DNA of 64,000 nt from Marinomonas ostreistagni (GTDB taxonomy: Bacteria > Pseudomonadota > Gammaproteobacteria > Pseudomonadales > Marinomonadaceae): the NCBI RefSeq assembly GCF_016888445.1, contig NZ_JAFEKF010000001.1, positions 1 through 64,000 on the forward strand, in the 5' to 3' direction. The translations under genes were made by a program, and so were the position numbers. Positions within the stretch are counted from its first letter, which is position 1. The number at the start of each line of letters is the position of its first letter. Under the pieces are notes generated by a model. That model was not told the DNA's origin, did no database searches, and saw only the letters and a program-made list of their open reading frames with translations. Positions 36,457 to 46,449 of this stretch are shown here, piece after piece.

Positions 36457-36484
36457 GTTAAGCGGTACCATGGTACCGCTTAAC
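36457..36484. repeat. Perfect 28-bp palindrome between entD and an MFS gene
   Basis: GTTAAGCGGTACCA is followed directly by its exact reverse complement. No T-run follows on either strand. It sits between convergent genes and may act as a bidirectional transcription or mRNA-end signal, or as a protein-binding site. Confidence 0.7.
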
Positions 36485-36496
36485 AAGGCACATAGG

Positions 36497-37654
36497 TTAT
36501 TGGTTAGTAGGCGTTAACTTACGGTGTATCAAAAGTAACAGCAAGGCTGAACCAGAAAGGATTGCGGCTGCGCTCGGGATCCACGCGTAGCCGAGTCCAA
36601 CGGTAATTACGGCTCCGCCTAACACAGCCCCTAGGGCGTTGCCTAGGTTGAAGGCGCCAATGTTGATCGAAGAGGCTAATCCCGGTGCTTGGTCTGCGAC
36701 TTTCATCACTTTCATTTGCAGTGGTGGCCCAATCATAAAAATGACACAGCCCCATAAGAAAACGCTGATAAATGCCGTGATGATGTTGACGGTAAAGACG
36801 CTGAAAAAGAGCAAGATAATGACTTGCAAAGTTAGTGCGACAAATAAAGAGAGATCCGCCGAGCGATCTGCCAATTTACCACTGATAAAATTACCCACCG
36901 TAAAGCCGATACCCGCGATCATTAGCAGATAAGCGATGGTTTGTTCTGGTACCAAGGCGATGGTTTGTAAGATGGGTGAAATGTAAGTGTAGAGCGTGAA
37001 CATGGAGCCTGCGCAGAGCACAGTCGTTAAAAAGATACGAAGCGCAGCCGGCTGTAAAATCGCTTTAAGCTCTTGCTTTACATTTGGACGATCTGGCTTT
37101 TCCATGACAGGGAGCGTACGCATAAGGCCTAGCATCGCCACTAAACCTAAGACCGACGTGGCGGCAAATGCGATGCGCCAGTGTATGGTTTGACCCAACC
37201 ATGTCACCAAAGGCACGCCGACAATATTCGCGATGGTTAAGCCTAAAAACATCGCAGCAACCGCCGAGCCTTGTCGACCAGGTGGCGCCAGTTTCATGGC
37301 GACGACCGCACCGATACCAAAGAAAGCGCCATGGGAAAGACTGGTGACGATGCGCGAAATCAGCAAAATCGTATAGTCAGTCGCCAAAGCAGAGAAGACA
37401 TTGCCAGCAAAGAAGATCGCCATCAGTACCAACAATGAAAACTTATGATTAAAGCGCGTCATGTAAAGCGTGACTAAAGGCGCACCAATCATAACACCCA
37501 CAGCATAGGCGCTGATTAACAGACCTGCGGTCGGAATAGAGACGGCGACCCCTTCGGCGATAGTTGGCAATAAGCCCATCGGGAAAAACTCCGTGGTCCC
37601 GATACCAAAGGCTCCAAGAGCGAGCGCAAACACGCCCCACTTATAAAATTGCAT
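36497..37654 (-). CDS. MFS transporter, DHA1 family (AraJ/YdhP-like)
   Basis: This 385-residue, 12-segment major facilitator has the N-terminal LALGAFGIGTTEFFPMGLLP and the loops RIVTSLSHGAFFGIGA and SINIGAFNLGNALGAVLGG, which are typical of the AraJ/YdhP/PbuE-type drug:H+ antiporters. The substrate is unknown; sugars, purines and drugs have been assigned to relatives. It is not likely to be the siderophore exporter because entS is present. AAGGA lies 6 nt before the ATG. It is convergent with entD. Confidence 0.9.
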   Translation of the reverse strand: MQFYKWGVFALALGAFGIGTTEFFPMGLLPTIAEGVAVSIPTAGLLISAYAVGVMIGAPLVTLYMTRFNHKFSLLVLMAIFFAGNVFSALATDYTILLISRIVTSLSHGAFFGIGAVVAMKLAPPGRQGSAVAAMFLGLTIANIVGVPLVTWLGQTIHWRIAFAATSVLGLVAMLGLMRTLPVMEKPDRPNVKQELKAILQPAALRIFLTTVLCAGSMFTLYTYISPILQTIALVPEQTIAYLLMIAGIGFTVGNFISGKLADRSADLSLFVALTLQVIILLFFSVFTVNIITAFISVFLWGCVIFMIGPPLQMKVMKVADQAPGLASSINIGAFNLGNALGAVLGGAVITVGLGYAWIPSAAAILSGSALLLLLIHRKLTPTNQ

Positions 37655-37806
37655 GGGTATTCCTTGTGAATTAACTGGAAAGGTTTAAGAACTGTTGTTC
37701 AAGCTTTGAAAAAACGTGCAACCTACGCGTATAGGCTCCGTAATACAATTGTAATGGGTATATTTACGCAATATTGTTGAATTCCGATAACGTTAGGGAG
37801 AATGTT

Positions 37807-38433
37807 GTGTTACAGCGAAACGGCTTAATCCTGATGGCAGTTGCGTTTGTCGCGGTTGCCTTCATTGCCTTGGGCGATACCAGCTTATTTGATCAACATG
37901 GCTTAACCTTGGTACGTACGGGTGAGCAGCAAACGTTGATGGGACCAGGCTGGGTCGGCAGTATGTTGCGCGATATCACCGCCATGGGCAGTAATTGGCT
38001 GCTGGTGTACTTCACTTTGGCAGCGGCATTAGCACTTGTCTGTGTCAAGCGCTTTCAACATGCGTTAACGCTTACCCTTATGCTGGTAGGTGGCTTGGTA
38101 TTGAGTTTGGGAGGGAAGTACGTCTTCGCGCGCCCCAGACCCGACATCGTCGAAAGCCTGACGCATGTCTACACCTCAAGCTTTCCTTCAGGGCATGCGA
38201 CTATGTCAATGGTGTGCTTTTTGGGGGCGGCCTTAGTCTTTGCTAGTCTCACTAAGCATCAAGCGTTACAGCGTTTACTAGTGGCAGTCGGATTGTTAAG
38301 TGCCTTACTTGTTGGGCTAAGCCGAATTGCCTTAGGGGTGCACTGGCCGACGGATATTCTTGGTGGTTGGTTGTTAGGGGCTTTATGGGTTGGCAGTCTG
38401 TTTCACATTAACCGTAAAAAACTACAGTCTTAA
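37807..38433 (+). CDS. PAP2 family membrane phosphatase
   Basis: This 208-residue membrane protein has about six membrane segments and the complete acid phosphatase signature: KYVFARPRP, then PSGHATMS, then SRIALGVHWPTD. Relatives dephosphorylate undecaprenyl pyrophosphate, phosphatidic acid or phosphatidylglycerophosphate at the outer face of the inner membrane. The frame opens at 37774 with TTG, but AGGGAG at 37795-37800 is placed 6 nt before the GTG at 37807. Its exact lipid substrate is not evident. Confidence 0.88.
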   Translation: MLQRNGLILMAVAFVAVAFIALGDTSLFDQHGLTLVRTGEQQTLMGPGWVGSMLRDITAMGSNWLLVYFTLAAALALVCVKRFQHALTLTLMLVGGLVLSLGGKYVFARPRPDIVESLTHVYTSSFPSGHATMSMVCFLGAALVFASLTKHQALQRLLVAVGLLSALLVGLSRIALGVHWPTDILGGWLLGALWVGSLFHINRKKLQS

Positions 38434-38463
38434 ACGGCTAATATGAAACGTGAGTCAGACACA

Positions 38464-40071
38464 TTAAGACTTAAAACGGTTGATGGTCTTATCTAGTTCT
38501 TCTGCGATGTGCGCGATTTCTTCACTTTGCTGAAGTGTGTTATGAGCGCCAGCTCCTGTTTGCTCTGAGATCGTACCAATCGCCTGAATATTATTATTGA
38601 TCTCATTAACCACGGCACTTTGCTCGGATGCCGCAGCAGCAATCATGGTATTCATACTACGAATCTTCTCCACACCTGCTGCGATTTCTTCTAAGGCATG
38701 TCCAGCTTTATTAGCGTCTTCAGCGCCTTCGTCTGCTTGCGTTTTGCTGGCCTCCATTGCGGCCACCGCTTGTTCTGAGATCGCGGCTAAGTTTTCAATG
38801 ATGGCACGAATTTCTTCCGTCGATTGCTGAGTACGGCTGGCTAGGCTGCGAACTTCATCGGCGACCACGGCAAAGCCTCGACCTTGCTCTCCAGCTCGTG
38901 CCGCTTCAATGGCGGCGTTTAATGCCAGCAAGTTGGTTTGCTCGGCGATATCACTGATCTCCTGCGATACTCGGCCGATGCCTTCGGTCCCTTCGGCAAG
39001 CTTTTTCACCACGCCCGTGGCGTTGTCGACTTGATCCGCTAAATCCGCATTGCCTTGGGCGACATGCAGAACCATTGCTTTACCGTTGTCTGCAAGATGC
39101 TTAGCATCGCGAGCAGAATCTTCGGCGTTAGCAGCGTTCTGAGCGACTTCTTCGGCAGCATTTGAAAGCTCTCGGATAGAGTTCGCTAGCAGGTTACTTT
39201 CATTCTTTTGGCGATCCACTCCTTTGGTCGTGTCCCGCGTGACGTTCGCCAATTGGTCAGCCGAAGCACTTAGGTTATCCATGGTTCGAGTCAGGTCATG
39301 AATGGTCGGTTGGAAGGTATCTAGCATATTATTCGTGGCTTGTCCGACCAAACGGAATTCATCATGTGCGCCAAGCTCAATGCGAGGGCGTAGGTCAGCA
39401 TTTTCACCTATTTCAAGCATGGTGTCTTTGAGGCGGTTCAATGGCTGGATCAGCACCTTCAACATGATGGCGTAAATCACGCCCAGTCCTGCGAAGATGG
39501 CTAAGAAGTTAATCGTCGACGTTTTGATAATAGCGGACTCAATTTCTTGATCGCGGCTGGCCATAGAATAGGTGATACGCGCTGCGCCTAAAATGGTGCC
39601 TTCTGCCACTGGGTGACAGGTAAGACAGTTGGTGCCGTGGCGGTTGCTTGAGGCTTCAAATGGAAGTAGGAGAGTTAGTAAACGCTCACCATCAACAGTT
39701 TCTACATCAATAATCGTTTCACCTTCAAGGGCACGGCGATCGAGCTCATCTTGCGGTTGCTCGTGGTCAAAACCTGGTCCATATAGGGCACTGACCGCTT
39801 CACCGCGAAGCATGCGTGCTTCAGCGATGCCTTCGCGCTGGCTAATTTTGTCACGCAAAATATCACGGCTGGCCATGGCGCCAGTAAACATCAGCGCATT
39901 CATGCTGTCCATGTAACCATTGGCAATATCGAGCAGCTGATGCTCGGTTAAGTCGAGTAGACGTTCTTTTTCTTGATACGAGGCGTAAAGGTTAAGTACT
40001 GCAATAATAAAAATCAGAATGCCTGCCATCGGTAAAAGAATTTTCCAGCGAACTGATAAATATTGACGCAT
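38464..40071 (-). CDS. Methyl-accepting chemotaxis protein with a periplasmic c-type heme motif
   Basis: This 535-residue chemoreceptor has two membrane segments (about 11-31 and 186-206), a periplasmic domain of about 150 residues, a HAMP domain, and a signalling domain with the conserved tip ([20 protein letters not shown], about 368-405). The periplasmic domain contains CLTCH at residues 149-153, a CXXCH motif for covalent heme c, shortly before the second membrane segment. Met57 or Met61 could serve as distal ligands. Heme-containing sensors of this kind, known in Geobacter and Desulfovibrio receptors, respond to redox state, oxygen or nitric oxide. The gene appears to be monocistronic. 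Confidence 0.9.
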   Translation of the reverse strand: MRQYLSVRWKILLPMAGILIFIIAVLNLYASYQEKERLLDLTEHQLLDIANGYMDSMNALMFTGAMASRDILRDKISQREGIAEARMLRGEAVSALYGPGFDHEQPQDELDRRALEGETIIDVETVDGERLLTLLLPFEASSNRHGTNCLTCHPVAEGTILGAARITYSMASRDQEIESAIIKTSTINFLAIFAGLGVIYAIMLKVLIQPLNRLKDTMLEIGENADLRPRIELGAHDEFRLVGQATNNMLDTFQPTIHDLTRTMDNLSASADQLANVTRDTTKGVDRQKNESNLLANSIRELSNAAEEVAQNAANAEDSARDAKHLADNGKAMVLHVAQGNADLADQVDNATGVVKKLAEGTEGIGRVSQEISDIAEQTNLLALNAAIEAARAGEQGRGFAVVADEVRSLASRTQQSTEEIRAIIENLAAISEQAVAAMEASKTQADEGAEDANKAGHALEEIAAGVEKIRSMNTMIAAAASEQSAVVNEINNNIQAIGTISEQTGAGAHNTLQQSEEIAHIAEELDKTINRFKS

Positions 40072-40220
40072 ATACCTACACTCCGTTACTTAAGGGTCAT
40101 AGACTGAGTGTCACATAGTTTTGATTAATGTAGGTTTTAGTCCGCTGAACTATTGATGCAGGTCTATACTTTTTTCTTTATTAGGAAATGATTAACTAAG
40201 ATGCTTGCGGCGTAGAAGGT

Positions 40221-40255
40221 TTCATCTAAGGCGTAAAGGGGACGCCTTAGATGAA
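40221..40255. repeat. Perfect 14-bp inverted repeat after the glutathione peroxidase gene
   Basis: TTCATCTAAGGCGT is mirrored exactly across a 7-nt loop. It lies 34 bp past the stop codon of the glutathione peroxidase gene on the minus strand, without a T-run, and may stabilise the mRNA end. Confidence 0.6.
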
Positions 40256-40288
40256 GATCTAGTTTGATCTGAACAGTGTTAGAAATGC

Positions 40289-40834
40289 TTAACCGTTGGA
40301 GAGAGCCTTGTGAATAGTACTGACTAAGTTGGTATCTTCCACGGTAGTGTTGGGTGCAAATCGACCAATCACTTGACCTGAGCGACAAATGACAAATTTC
40401 TCAAAATTCCACACCACCTCTGGTTCTGGTGTTGGGCTGATGTCGTAACGCTCTAACTGCGCCACCATCTGCTCTCGGTTAACGGCTTCTGGCGCTTGTT
40501 CGATAAGGTATTGATACAACGGGTGCTTATTTTCACCAATGACTTGGATCTTACTAAACATGGGAAAAGTAACGCCGTATTCTGTGCTGCAAAAATTTTG
40601 AATCTCGCTCTCGGTACCAGGCTCTTGTCCCGCAAAATCGTTGGCGGGGAAGGCGAGAATCTCAAAACCTAGATCCTTGGTATGCTCGTAAAACTCTTGC
40701 AAAGCTTTGTATTGAGGCGTTAGCCCGCACTTAGAAGCAACGTTTACGATCAGTAGCACTTTATCGCAGAAAGGCTCTAACGTGGTCTCGTTGCCCTCAA
40801 TGTCCTTGACTTTGATGTCGTATAAATCGGTCAT
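40289..40834 (-). CDS. Glutathione peroxidase family thiol peroxidase
   Basis: This 181-residue enzyme reduces hydrogen peroxide or lipid hydroperoxides. It has the GPx motifs NVASKCGLTPQY with the peroxidatic Cys36 in place of selenocysteine, FPANDFAGQEPG with the catalytic Gln region, and VVWNFEKFVI with the conserved Trp and Asn. Cys-type relatives such as BtuE generally use thioredoxin or glutathione. AGAGG lies 6 nt before the ATG. No export signal is present. It follows aceA on the same strand but is separated from it by a terminator. Confidence 0.93.
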   Translation of the reverse strand: MTDLYDIKVKDIEGNETTLEPFCDKVLLIVNVASKCGLTPQYKALQEFYEHTKDLGFEILAFPANDFAGQEPGTESEIQNFCSTEYGVTFPMFSKIQVIGENKHPLYQYLIEQAPEAVNREQMVAQLERYDISPTPEPEVVWNFEKFVICRSGQVIGRFAPNTTVEDTNLVSTIHKALSNG

Positions 40835-40962
40835 GCTGTTACCTCTTGCGCTGCTGCATATCGGCCGTTAAGGGAAATGCTAAAAATGTGTAGGGCTGTA
40901 AAGAGCGTGCTGAGCCAAAGGGCTTGCTCTATCAGTGTAGTGGTGTGATGGCTGACGTCAAA

Positions 40963-40988
40963 TAAAAAAGGGCTGCATAAGCAGCCCA
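40963..40988 (-). terminator. Rho-independent terminator of aceA
   Basis: The stem GGGCTGC / GCAGCCC (40970-40976 with 40981-40987) has an ATAA loop and is followed by TTTTTT on the minus strand, 27 bp past the aceA stop. Confidence 0.92.
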
Positions 40989-41014
40989 AAGGGAAACCAA
41001 ATCTGACTGAGATA

Positions 41015-42610
41015 TTAGGCAAATTGATTCATAGTGTTGTCCTTACCAGAGGCTTTAAGTGCAGCCTCACCAGAGAAGTACTCCTTATGATCATCGCCCA
41101 TATCTGAACCGGCCATATTCTGATGTTTTACGCAGGCAATGGATTGGCGGATCTCTTCACGTTGTACATTTTTTACATAGCCCAACATGCCTTCATCGCC
41201 AAAGTACTCCTTGGCTAAGTTGTCGGTCGATAGTGCCGCCGTATGGTAAGTCGGTAAGGTGATTAAGTGATGGAAGATTCCTGCCTCTCGCGCGGCATCC
41301 GCTTGGAAGTTACGAATACGATTATCCGCTTCTTTGGCCAGCTCACTGTTGTCGTATTCTTCGCGCATTAGTTGCTCGCGATCGTAGCTTGCTACATTAC
41401 GGCCTTCTTCCTGCCATGCATCAAACACTTGCTGACGGAAGTTCAGCGTCCAGTTGAACGATGGTGAGTTGTTGTATACCAATTTAGCGTTCGGCACGGC
41501 TTGGCGAATTCGATCCACCATGCCTTTGATTTGTCCGACATGGGGTTTTTCTGTTTCGATCCAAAGCAGGTCGGCACCGTTTTCAAGAGAGGTAATACAA
41601 TCCAGCACCACACGATCTTCGCCAGAGCCTTTCTTAAATTGGAATAAATTGCTTGGTAAGCGTTTTGGGCGTACCAGTTTGCCATCACGCACCATGAGTA
41701 CATCGTTTTCGGTCGCCTCAGCCATATTGATTTCTTCAACGTCCAAGAAAGCATTGTATTGCGCACCTAGATCACCTGGTTGTGTCGATACTGCAATTTG
41801 CTTGGTTAGACCTGCGCCTAATGAATCGGTACGGGCGACGATAACACCATCTTCTACACCTAACTCTAAAAAGGCATAGCGCACAGCACGAATTTTGGCT
41901 AAGAAATCCGCGTGGGGCACGGTGACTTTACCGTCTTGGTGGCCACATTGTTTCTCATCAGATACTTGGTTTTCGATCTGGATACAGCAGGCACCTGCCT
42001 CGATCATTTTTTTCGCTAATAAGTAAGTCGCCTCGGCGTTACCAAAGCCAGCATCAATGTCGGCGATGATTGGCACAATATGTGTTTGGTACTCATCTAC
42101 CTGCTTTTGCAAAGAGGCTGCTTTAACCTGATCGCCTGCTTCGGTTGCTTGATCTAACTGTCTAAATAACCCCCCTAACTCGCGCGCATCGGCCTGACGT
42201 AAGAAGGTGTATAACTCTTCGATCAAGCTTGGCACTGAGGTCTTCTCGTGCATCGATTGATCCGGTAAAGGGCCAAACTCAGAGCGCAGCGCCGCAATCA
42301 TCCAGCCTGATAGGTATAAGTAACGACGATCTGTGTTGTTGAAGTGTTTTTTAATCGAGATCATTTTTTGCTGACCGATAAAGCCGTGCCAACAACCAAG
42401 TGATTGAGTGTACTGGCTTGGATCGCGGTCGTAGCGCTCCATATCATCACGCATGATCTTGGCTGTGTAGCGGGCGATGTCTAAGCCGGTTTGAAAACGG
42501 TTTTGTGCACGCATACGGGCCGCATACTCGGGATTGATCGCTTGCCAAGCGCTGCCATGTTGAGCGATTAAACGAGCGGTGTTGTCAGTATCTTTTTTGT
42601 AGTTAGACAT
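41015..42610 (-). CDS. aceA: Isocitrate lyase, long form
   Basis: This 531-residue enzyme splits isocitrate to succinate and glyoxylate, the first step of the glyoxylate bypass. The active-site signature is seen as DEKQCGHQDGKVTVPHADF in place of the short-form KKCGH. IADIDAGFGNAEATYLLAKK and IQIENQVSDE mark the magnesium and substrate regions, and WIETEKPHV follows. The length fits the long isocitrate lyases of Pseudomonas and relatives. GAGGAAC precedes the ATG. It is divergent from glcB across a gap of about 300 bp, an arrangement that would support coordinated control for growth on acetate or fatty acids. Confidence 0.96.
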   Translation of the reverse strand: MSNYKKDTDNTARLIAQHGSAWQAINPEYAARMRAQNRFQTGLDIARYTAKIMRDDMERYDRDPSQYTQSLGCWHGFIGQQKMISIKKHFNNTDRRYLYLSGWMIAALRSEFGPLPDQSMHEKTSVPSLIEELYTFLRQADARELGGLFRQLDQATEAGDQVKAASLQKQVDEYQTHIVPIIADIDAGFGNAEATYLLAKKMIEAGACCIQIENQVSDEKQCGHQDGKVTVPHADFLAKIRAVRYAFLELGVEDGVIVARTDSLGAGLTKQIAVSTQPGDLGAQYNAFLDVEEINMAEATENDVLMVRDGKLVRPKRLPSNLFQFKKGSGEDRVVLDCITSLENGADLLWIETEKPHVGQIKGMVDRIRQAVPNAKLVYNNSPSFNWTLNFRQQVFDAWQEEGRNVASYDREQLMREEYDNSELAKEADNRIRNFQADAAREAGIFHHLITLPTYHTAALSTDNLAKEYFGDEGMLGYVKNVQREEIRQSIACVKHQNMAGSDMGDDHKEYFSGEAALKASGKDNTMNQFA

Positions 42611-42909
42611 AGCGAGTTCCTCATTCTGAAATGGAATGCTGGGGAGCCTGAGCTGCCAGCCGTATGTTTTTTGAACATGTTTTCAGTCTGGTCTCTCGGT
42701 TTTGATTCGGCTAATTTATGTTTGTTATTGTAGCGATACATAATGTGAATGTGATTTATGGTGTTTTTTTACTCATAGTGGTTACTAAGTGACTTAAAAC
42801 GGTTTGCAGAGAATATGGTTATTTATTTTATGTATAAGTGTATTCATGAAATAAATGGAGTGAGTTTCTGGCTGCCACGCCCAACCATCGAATAAAAAAG
42901 GAACCCATT

Positions 42910-45081
42910 ATGACTGAAACAATAAAATGCCACGGGCTCACCATTGACGCGGATTTATACAATCTGGTTGAGCAAGAAATGCTGCCAGATTCAAAGGTGG
43001 ATTCAGATGTGTTTTGGCAAGGCATGTCGACATTGATAGAAGAGCTTGGGCCACAAAATGCCGCCCTGCTAGCACAGCGTGATCATCTGCAGGCGCAAAT
43101 TGATGACTATCACCAGGCACGCAGTGGTCAGCCTCATGATGCCGACAGTTACCAACACTTTTTACGTGAAATAGGTTATTTGGTAGCGGAGGGCGCTGAT
43201 TTTCAGGTCCAAACTGAGCAAGTGGATGAAGAAATCGCCAAACAAGCCGGCCCACAGCTAGTTGTGCCCGTCAAAAATGCGCGTTTTGCGCTGAATGCTG
43301 TCAATGCTCGCTGGGGCAGTTTATACGATGCTTTATATGGTACAGACGCTATCCCAGAGGAAGAAGGCGCGGAGCGCAGTGGTGCGTTCAATCCAGTGCG
43401 TGGCCAGCGAGTAACGGCTTATGGTCGTCAATTTCTAGATCAAGTGGCGCCTTTGGTGGCTGGCTCGCACGCCCAAGCGCTCACGTACCAAATAGTCGAT
43501 CAAGAACTCGCTGTTACGCTTAAAAATGGTGACGTAGTGCAGCTACAAGATACCCTGTTGTGTCGCGGTTTTCGTGGCACTGCTGATGCACCTGAAGCGA
43601 TCTTGCTATGTCATCATGGTCTGCATATCGAGCTGTTGATTGACCGCGCTGGCTTCATCGGTAAAGACGATCCAGCTGGGATTCAAGATATCATTGTGGA
43701 AGCTGCCGTTAGTACGATTATGGATTGTGAAGACTCAGTAGCGGCGGTTGATGCTGAGGATAAAATCGAGGTGTATCGCAATTGGCTGGGGCTGATGCAA
43801 GGGACCTTAGAGGAGAGCTTTGTCAAAGGCGGTAAAACCATTACCCGTAGCATGAACCCTGATCGTGAATACTGTGATAAGCGTGGTCAAGCGCTCACTC
43901 TGCATGGGCGCAGCTTGTTATTTATCCGCAATGTTGGGCACTTGATGACCAATCCAGCGATTTTGGACGCGTCGGGCCAAGAAGTGCCGGAGGGTATTTT
44001 AGATGCCATGATGACCGCCTTAGCTGCCAAGCACGACCTCTTAGGGAATACCCAACGTAAAAATAGCCGAGCAGGCAATATTAATATCGTTAAACCTAAG
44101 ATGCATGGGCCTGAGGAAGTGGCCTTCACGGTGACCTTATTTGAGCGGGTTGAGCAAATCTTGGGGCTTGCGCGCAACACCATCAAAGTTGGCATTATGG
44201 ATGAAGAGCGTCGTACTACGGTGAACTTGAAAGAGTGTATCCGTCAGGCTAAGGAGCGCGTGGTATTCATCAATACTGGCTTCTTGGATCGTACCGGTGA
44301 TGAAATCCATACTTCAATGCTCGCTGGGCCTTTTGTGCCGAAAACTCAGATGAAGCAAGCGGCCTGGATTCGCGCTTACGAAGATTGGAACGTTGATATC
44401 GGGATCGAGTGTGGCTTGCCTGGTAAAGCGCAGATAGGTAAAGGGATGTGGGCCATGCCTGATGAAATGGCTGCCATGTTAGAGCAAAAAATAGCACACC
44501 CAAAAGCTGGTGCGAGTACGGCTTGGGTACCATCGCCAAATGGCGCTATTTTACACGCTACGCACTACCATTTTGTGGATGTGTTTGCGCAACAAAAAAC
44601 GCTAGCAGAGCGACCTCGAGCTGCTTTAAAAGACCTTTTAACCTTGCCTCTCATGACAGACCCTCACGCGCTTAGCGAAGAGGAGATTCAATTTGAGCTC
44701 GACAATAACGCCCAAGGCATTTTGGGCTATGTGGTGCGCTGGATTGATCAAGGCGTGGGTTGTTCGAAGGTGCCTGATATTCATAATGTTGGCCTTATGG
44801 AAGATCGCGCGACACTGCGTATTTCATCTCAGTATTTAGCCAACTGGTTACATCATGGTATCTGTTCAGAAGAGCAGGTAATGGCTTCGTTCAAACGCAT
44901 GGCGCAGATTGTCGACCAGCAAAATGCAGCGGACCCTAACTATATTGCTATGGCACCAAACTTTGATGGCATTGCCTTTAAGACAGCGTGCGATTTGGTA
45001 TTGCAGGGCAAAGCTCAGCCCAATGGCTACACTGAGCCTCTGTTACATCAACGCCGTCAGGCATTTAAAGCGCAACGCTAA
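42910..45081 (+). CDS. glcB: Malate synthase G
   Basis: This 723-residue enzyme condenses glyoxylate with acetyl-CoA to form malate. The length and the segments [49 protein letters not shown] (catalytic Arg) and [19 protein letters not shown] are typical of the single-chain G isoform. It completes the glyoxylate bypass with the divergent aceA. The gap between the two genes (42611-42909) is AT-rich near glcB and should hold both promoters; I see no clear operator in it. Confidence 0.96.
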   Translation: MTETIKCHGLTIDADLYNLVEQEMLPDSKVDSDVFWQGMSTLIEELGPQNAALLAQRDHLQAQIDDYHQARSGQPHDADSYQHFLREIGYLVAEGADFQVQTEQVDEEIAKQAGPQLVVPVKNARFALNAVNARWGSLYDALYGTDAIPEEEGAERSGAFNPVRGQRVTAYGRQFLDQVAPLVAGSHAQALTYQIVDQELAVTLKNGDVVQLQDTLLCRGFRGTADAPEAILLCHHGLHIELLIDRAGFIGKDDPAGIQDIIVEAAVSTIMDCEDSVAAVDAEDKIEVYRNWLGLMQGTLEESFVKGGKTITRSMNPDREYCDKRGQALTLHGRSLLFIRNVGHLMTNPAILDASGQEVPEGILDAMMTALAAKHDLLGNTQRKNSRAGNINIVKPKMHGPEEVAFTVTLFERVEQILGLARNTIKVGIMDEERRTTVNLKECIRQAKERVVFINTGFLDRTGDEIHTSMLAGPFVPKTQMKQAAWIRAYEDWNVDIGIECGLPGKAQIGKGMWAMPDEMAAMLEQKIAHPKAGASTAWVPSPNGAILHATHYHFVDVFAQQKTLAERPRAALKDLLTLPLMTDPHALSEEEIQFELDNNAQGILGYVVRWIDQGVGCSKVPDIHNVGLMEDRATLRISSQYLANWLHHGICSEEQVMASFKRMAQIVDQQNAADPNYIAMAPNFDGIAFKTACDLVLQGKAQPNGYTEPLLHQRRQAFKAQR

Positions 45082-45097
45082 AACCTACGTAACGGCT

Positions 45098-45133
45098 AGC
45101 CGCCTACCGATTTTATCGATAGGCGGCTTTTTT
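45098..45133 (+). terminator. Rho-independent terminator of glcB
   Basis: The stem AGCCGCCTA / TAGGCGGCT (45098-45106 with 45120-45128), extended by an inner CGAT/ATCG pairing, runs into a T-rich tract. Confidence 0.95.
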
Positions 45134-45212
45134 ATACTTGCAAGCGTTACATATGCGTTTAGGTTGGTTATATTGAGCGCCGATACGATTGAAATAAAGG
45201 GTTTGCAAAGGA

Positions 45213-45824
45213 ATGAAACAAGCAGCATTGGGCAGCGTAATGTGCTTACTACTAGGCAGCGCACAAGCCACAACGACCCAGACTCACACCAGTAATGCCG
45301 CCTTTTTATTGGAGTACAGCAAGGGCGCAGAGCTTGAGCAGTTTGGCGTTGGCGTTGGCGTTCACCCTGAGGATGCGCGCTCTGGCTTTGGCGGTCTGTA
45401 TTATTCAGAAAAGATCCTGCGCCAAAGCAGCAAAACTGAGCTTCAGACCTTAGGTTTTCGCGGTTTTAGTACCGAGGGGGGTGTTGATGATCCCCGTGGG
45501 GCAGACATCACGCTGGGTCTTAGTCGAACCGAGACCGACACAGGCTATAAACGCAGTGGTTTTAGTGCTCGAGCCATGCTCTATACACCCATTATGGCAC
45601 GCACTACTTGGTACATAGGTGCTGATGTGCGACCGACGTTTTTGTCGTTTGACTGGCATAACGATGTTTTGTCAGAAGTTGGCTTTGAAACGGGCATCAA
45701 TGTGCGATTGCTGGATGATTTAAGCCTTTACGGTTTTTATTACCATGAGACTAGATGGTTGGACGATTTGAGTACAGATATGTTTGGTGCTGGGGTCGCG
45801 GCAGGCGTTAATTGGGTTTGGTAA
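45213..45824 (+). CDS. Predicted outer-membrane beta-barrel protein (possibly YfaZ-like)
   Basis: This 203-residue exported protein has a signal peptide at residues 1-19 (cleavage near AQA|TTT). The mature part is made of alternating polar and hydrophobic stretches with many Gly and aromatic residues (GFGGLYYSEKIL, SGFSARAMLYTPI, TTWYIGADVRPTF, LSLYGFYYHETRW) and ends in GVNWVW, the aromatic C-terminus expected of barrel proteins. The pattern suggests a small barrel of eight or so strands. A relation to YfaZ is possible but not certain, and no function can be assigned. AAAGGA precedes the ATG. Confidence 0.75.
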   Translation: MKQAALGSVMCLLLGSAQATTTQTHTSNAAFLLEYSKGAELEQFGVGVGVHPEDARSGFGGLYYSEKILRQSSKTELQTLGFRGFSTEGGVDDPRGADITLGLSRTETDTGYKRSGFSARAMLYTPIMARTTWYIGADVRPTFLSFDWHNDVLSEVGFETGINVRLLDDLSLYGFYYHETRWLDDLSTDMFGAGVAAGVNWVW

Positions 45825-45854
45825 AAAAATGGCAGCTTAGCGCTGCCATTTTTA
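45823..45854. terminator. Bidirectional terminator between the barrel protein gene and ribH
   Basis: AAAAATGGCAGC / GCTGCCATTTTT pairs around a TTAGC loop and has T-runs on both strands. It lies between convergent genes. Confidence 0.93.
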
Positions 45855-45863
45855 TTGGCTCGA

Positions 45864-46349
45864 TTACGACTTAGCCAACTCCGTAAGCATCATGGCACGG
45901 TTAGCCGCTTGCGCTAGTTCTTGGCCTTTCTTAACGAAGTGACGCTTGAAGTAGCTTGAGTGCTCGTCATGCTCGTGGAAGTTATGTGGCGTTAGTACGG
46001 CTGTCAAAACCGGCACTTCGGTTTCTAGTTGTACTTGCATAAGGCCCGTACAAACCGCTTGCGCGACAAAATCATGACGGTAGATACCACCATCCACGAC
46101 CAAACCGCTGGCAGCGATTGCATGGTATTGGCCAGTCTTCGCAAGCAGCTTGGCTTGCAGTGGGATTTCGTAGGCGCCCGGTACGGCGATCAACTCAAGG
46201 TTATCTTCGCTGTAGCCATTAGCCAGCATCACTTCTTTAAAACCTTCCCAGCACTGTAGCACGATGTCGCTGTGCCAAGACGCGTGCAGAAAAGCGATGC
46301 GTTTGTTAGACGGATTGTATGTTTGAGTATTCGTTGAGCTCTGATTCAT
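45864..46349 (-). CDS. ribH: 6,7-dimethyl-8-ribityllumazine synthase
   Basis: This 161-residue enzyme joins 5-amino-6-ribitylamino-uracil with dihydroxybutanone phosphate in riboflavin synthesis. Family segments are RIAFLHASWHSDIVLQCWEG, VPGAYEIPLQAKLL, ASGLVVDGGIYRHDFVA and LTPHNFHEHDEH. The insertion-free core with NFHEHD resembles the type II lumazine synthases (RibH2, as in Brucella) more than the usual enzyme. The frame opens at a TTG at 46367, but the ATG at 46349 is more likely. It stands alone under an FMN riboswitch, away from other rib genes, which also fits a second, regulated copy. Confidence 0.92.
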   Translation of the reverse strand: MNQSSTNTQTYNPSNKRIAFLHASWHSDIVLQCWEGFKEVMLANGYSEDNLELIAVPGAYEIPLQAKLLAKTGQYHAIAASGLVVDGGIYRHDFVAQAVCTGLMQVQLETEVPVLTAVLTPHNFHEHDEHSSYFKRHFVKKGQELAQAANRAMMLTELAKS

Positions 46350-46449
46350 TGTATGTATATTCCACAAATAATGCTTGAATCAGGGCGAACGGGAGGCAAG
46401 CCGAAAAGCTTTGAAGTACGTTCAAAGTCTGAAAAATCTTGTCTACGCC

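Noticed and set aside
40831-41022. 63-codon open frame on the minus strand between aceA and the glutathione peroxidase gene
   Set aside because: It contains the aceA terminator and overlaps genes at both ends; the translation shows no family features.
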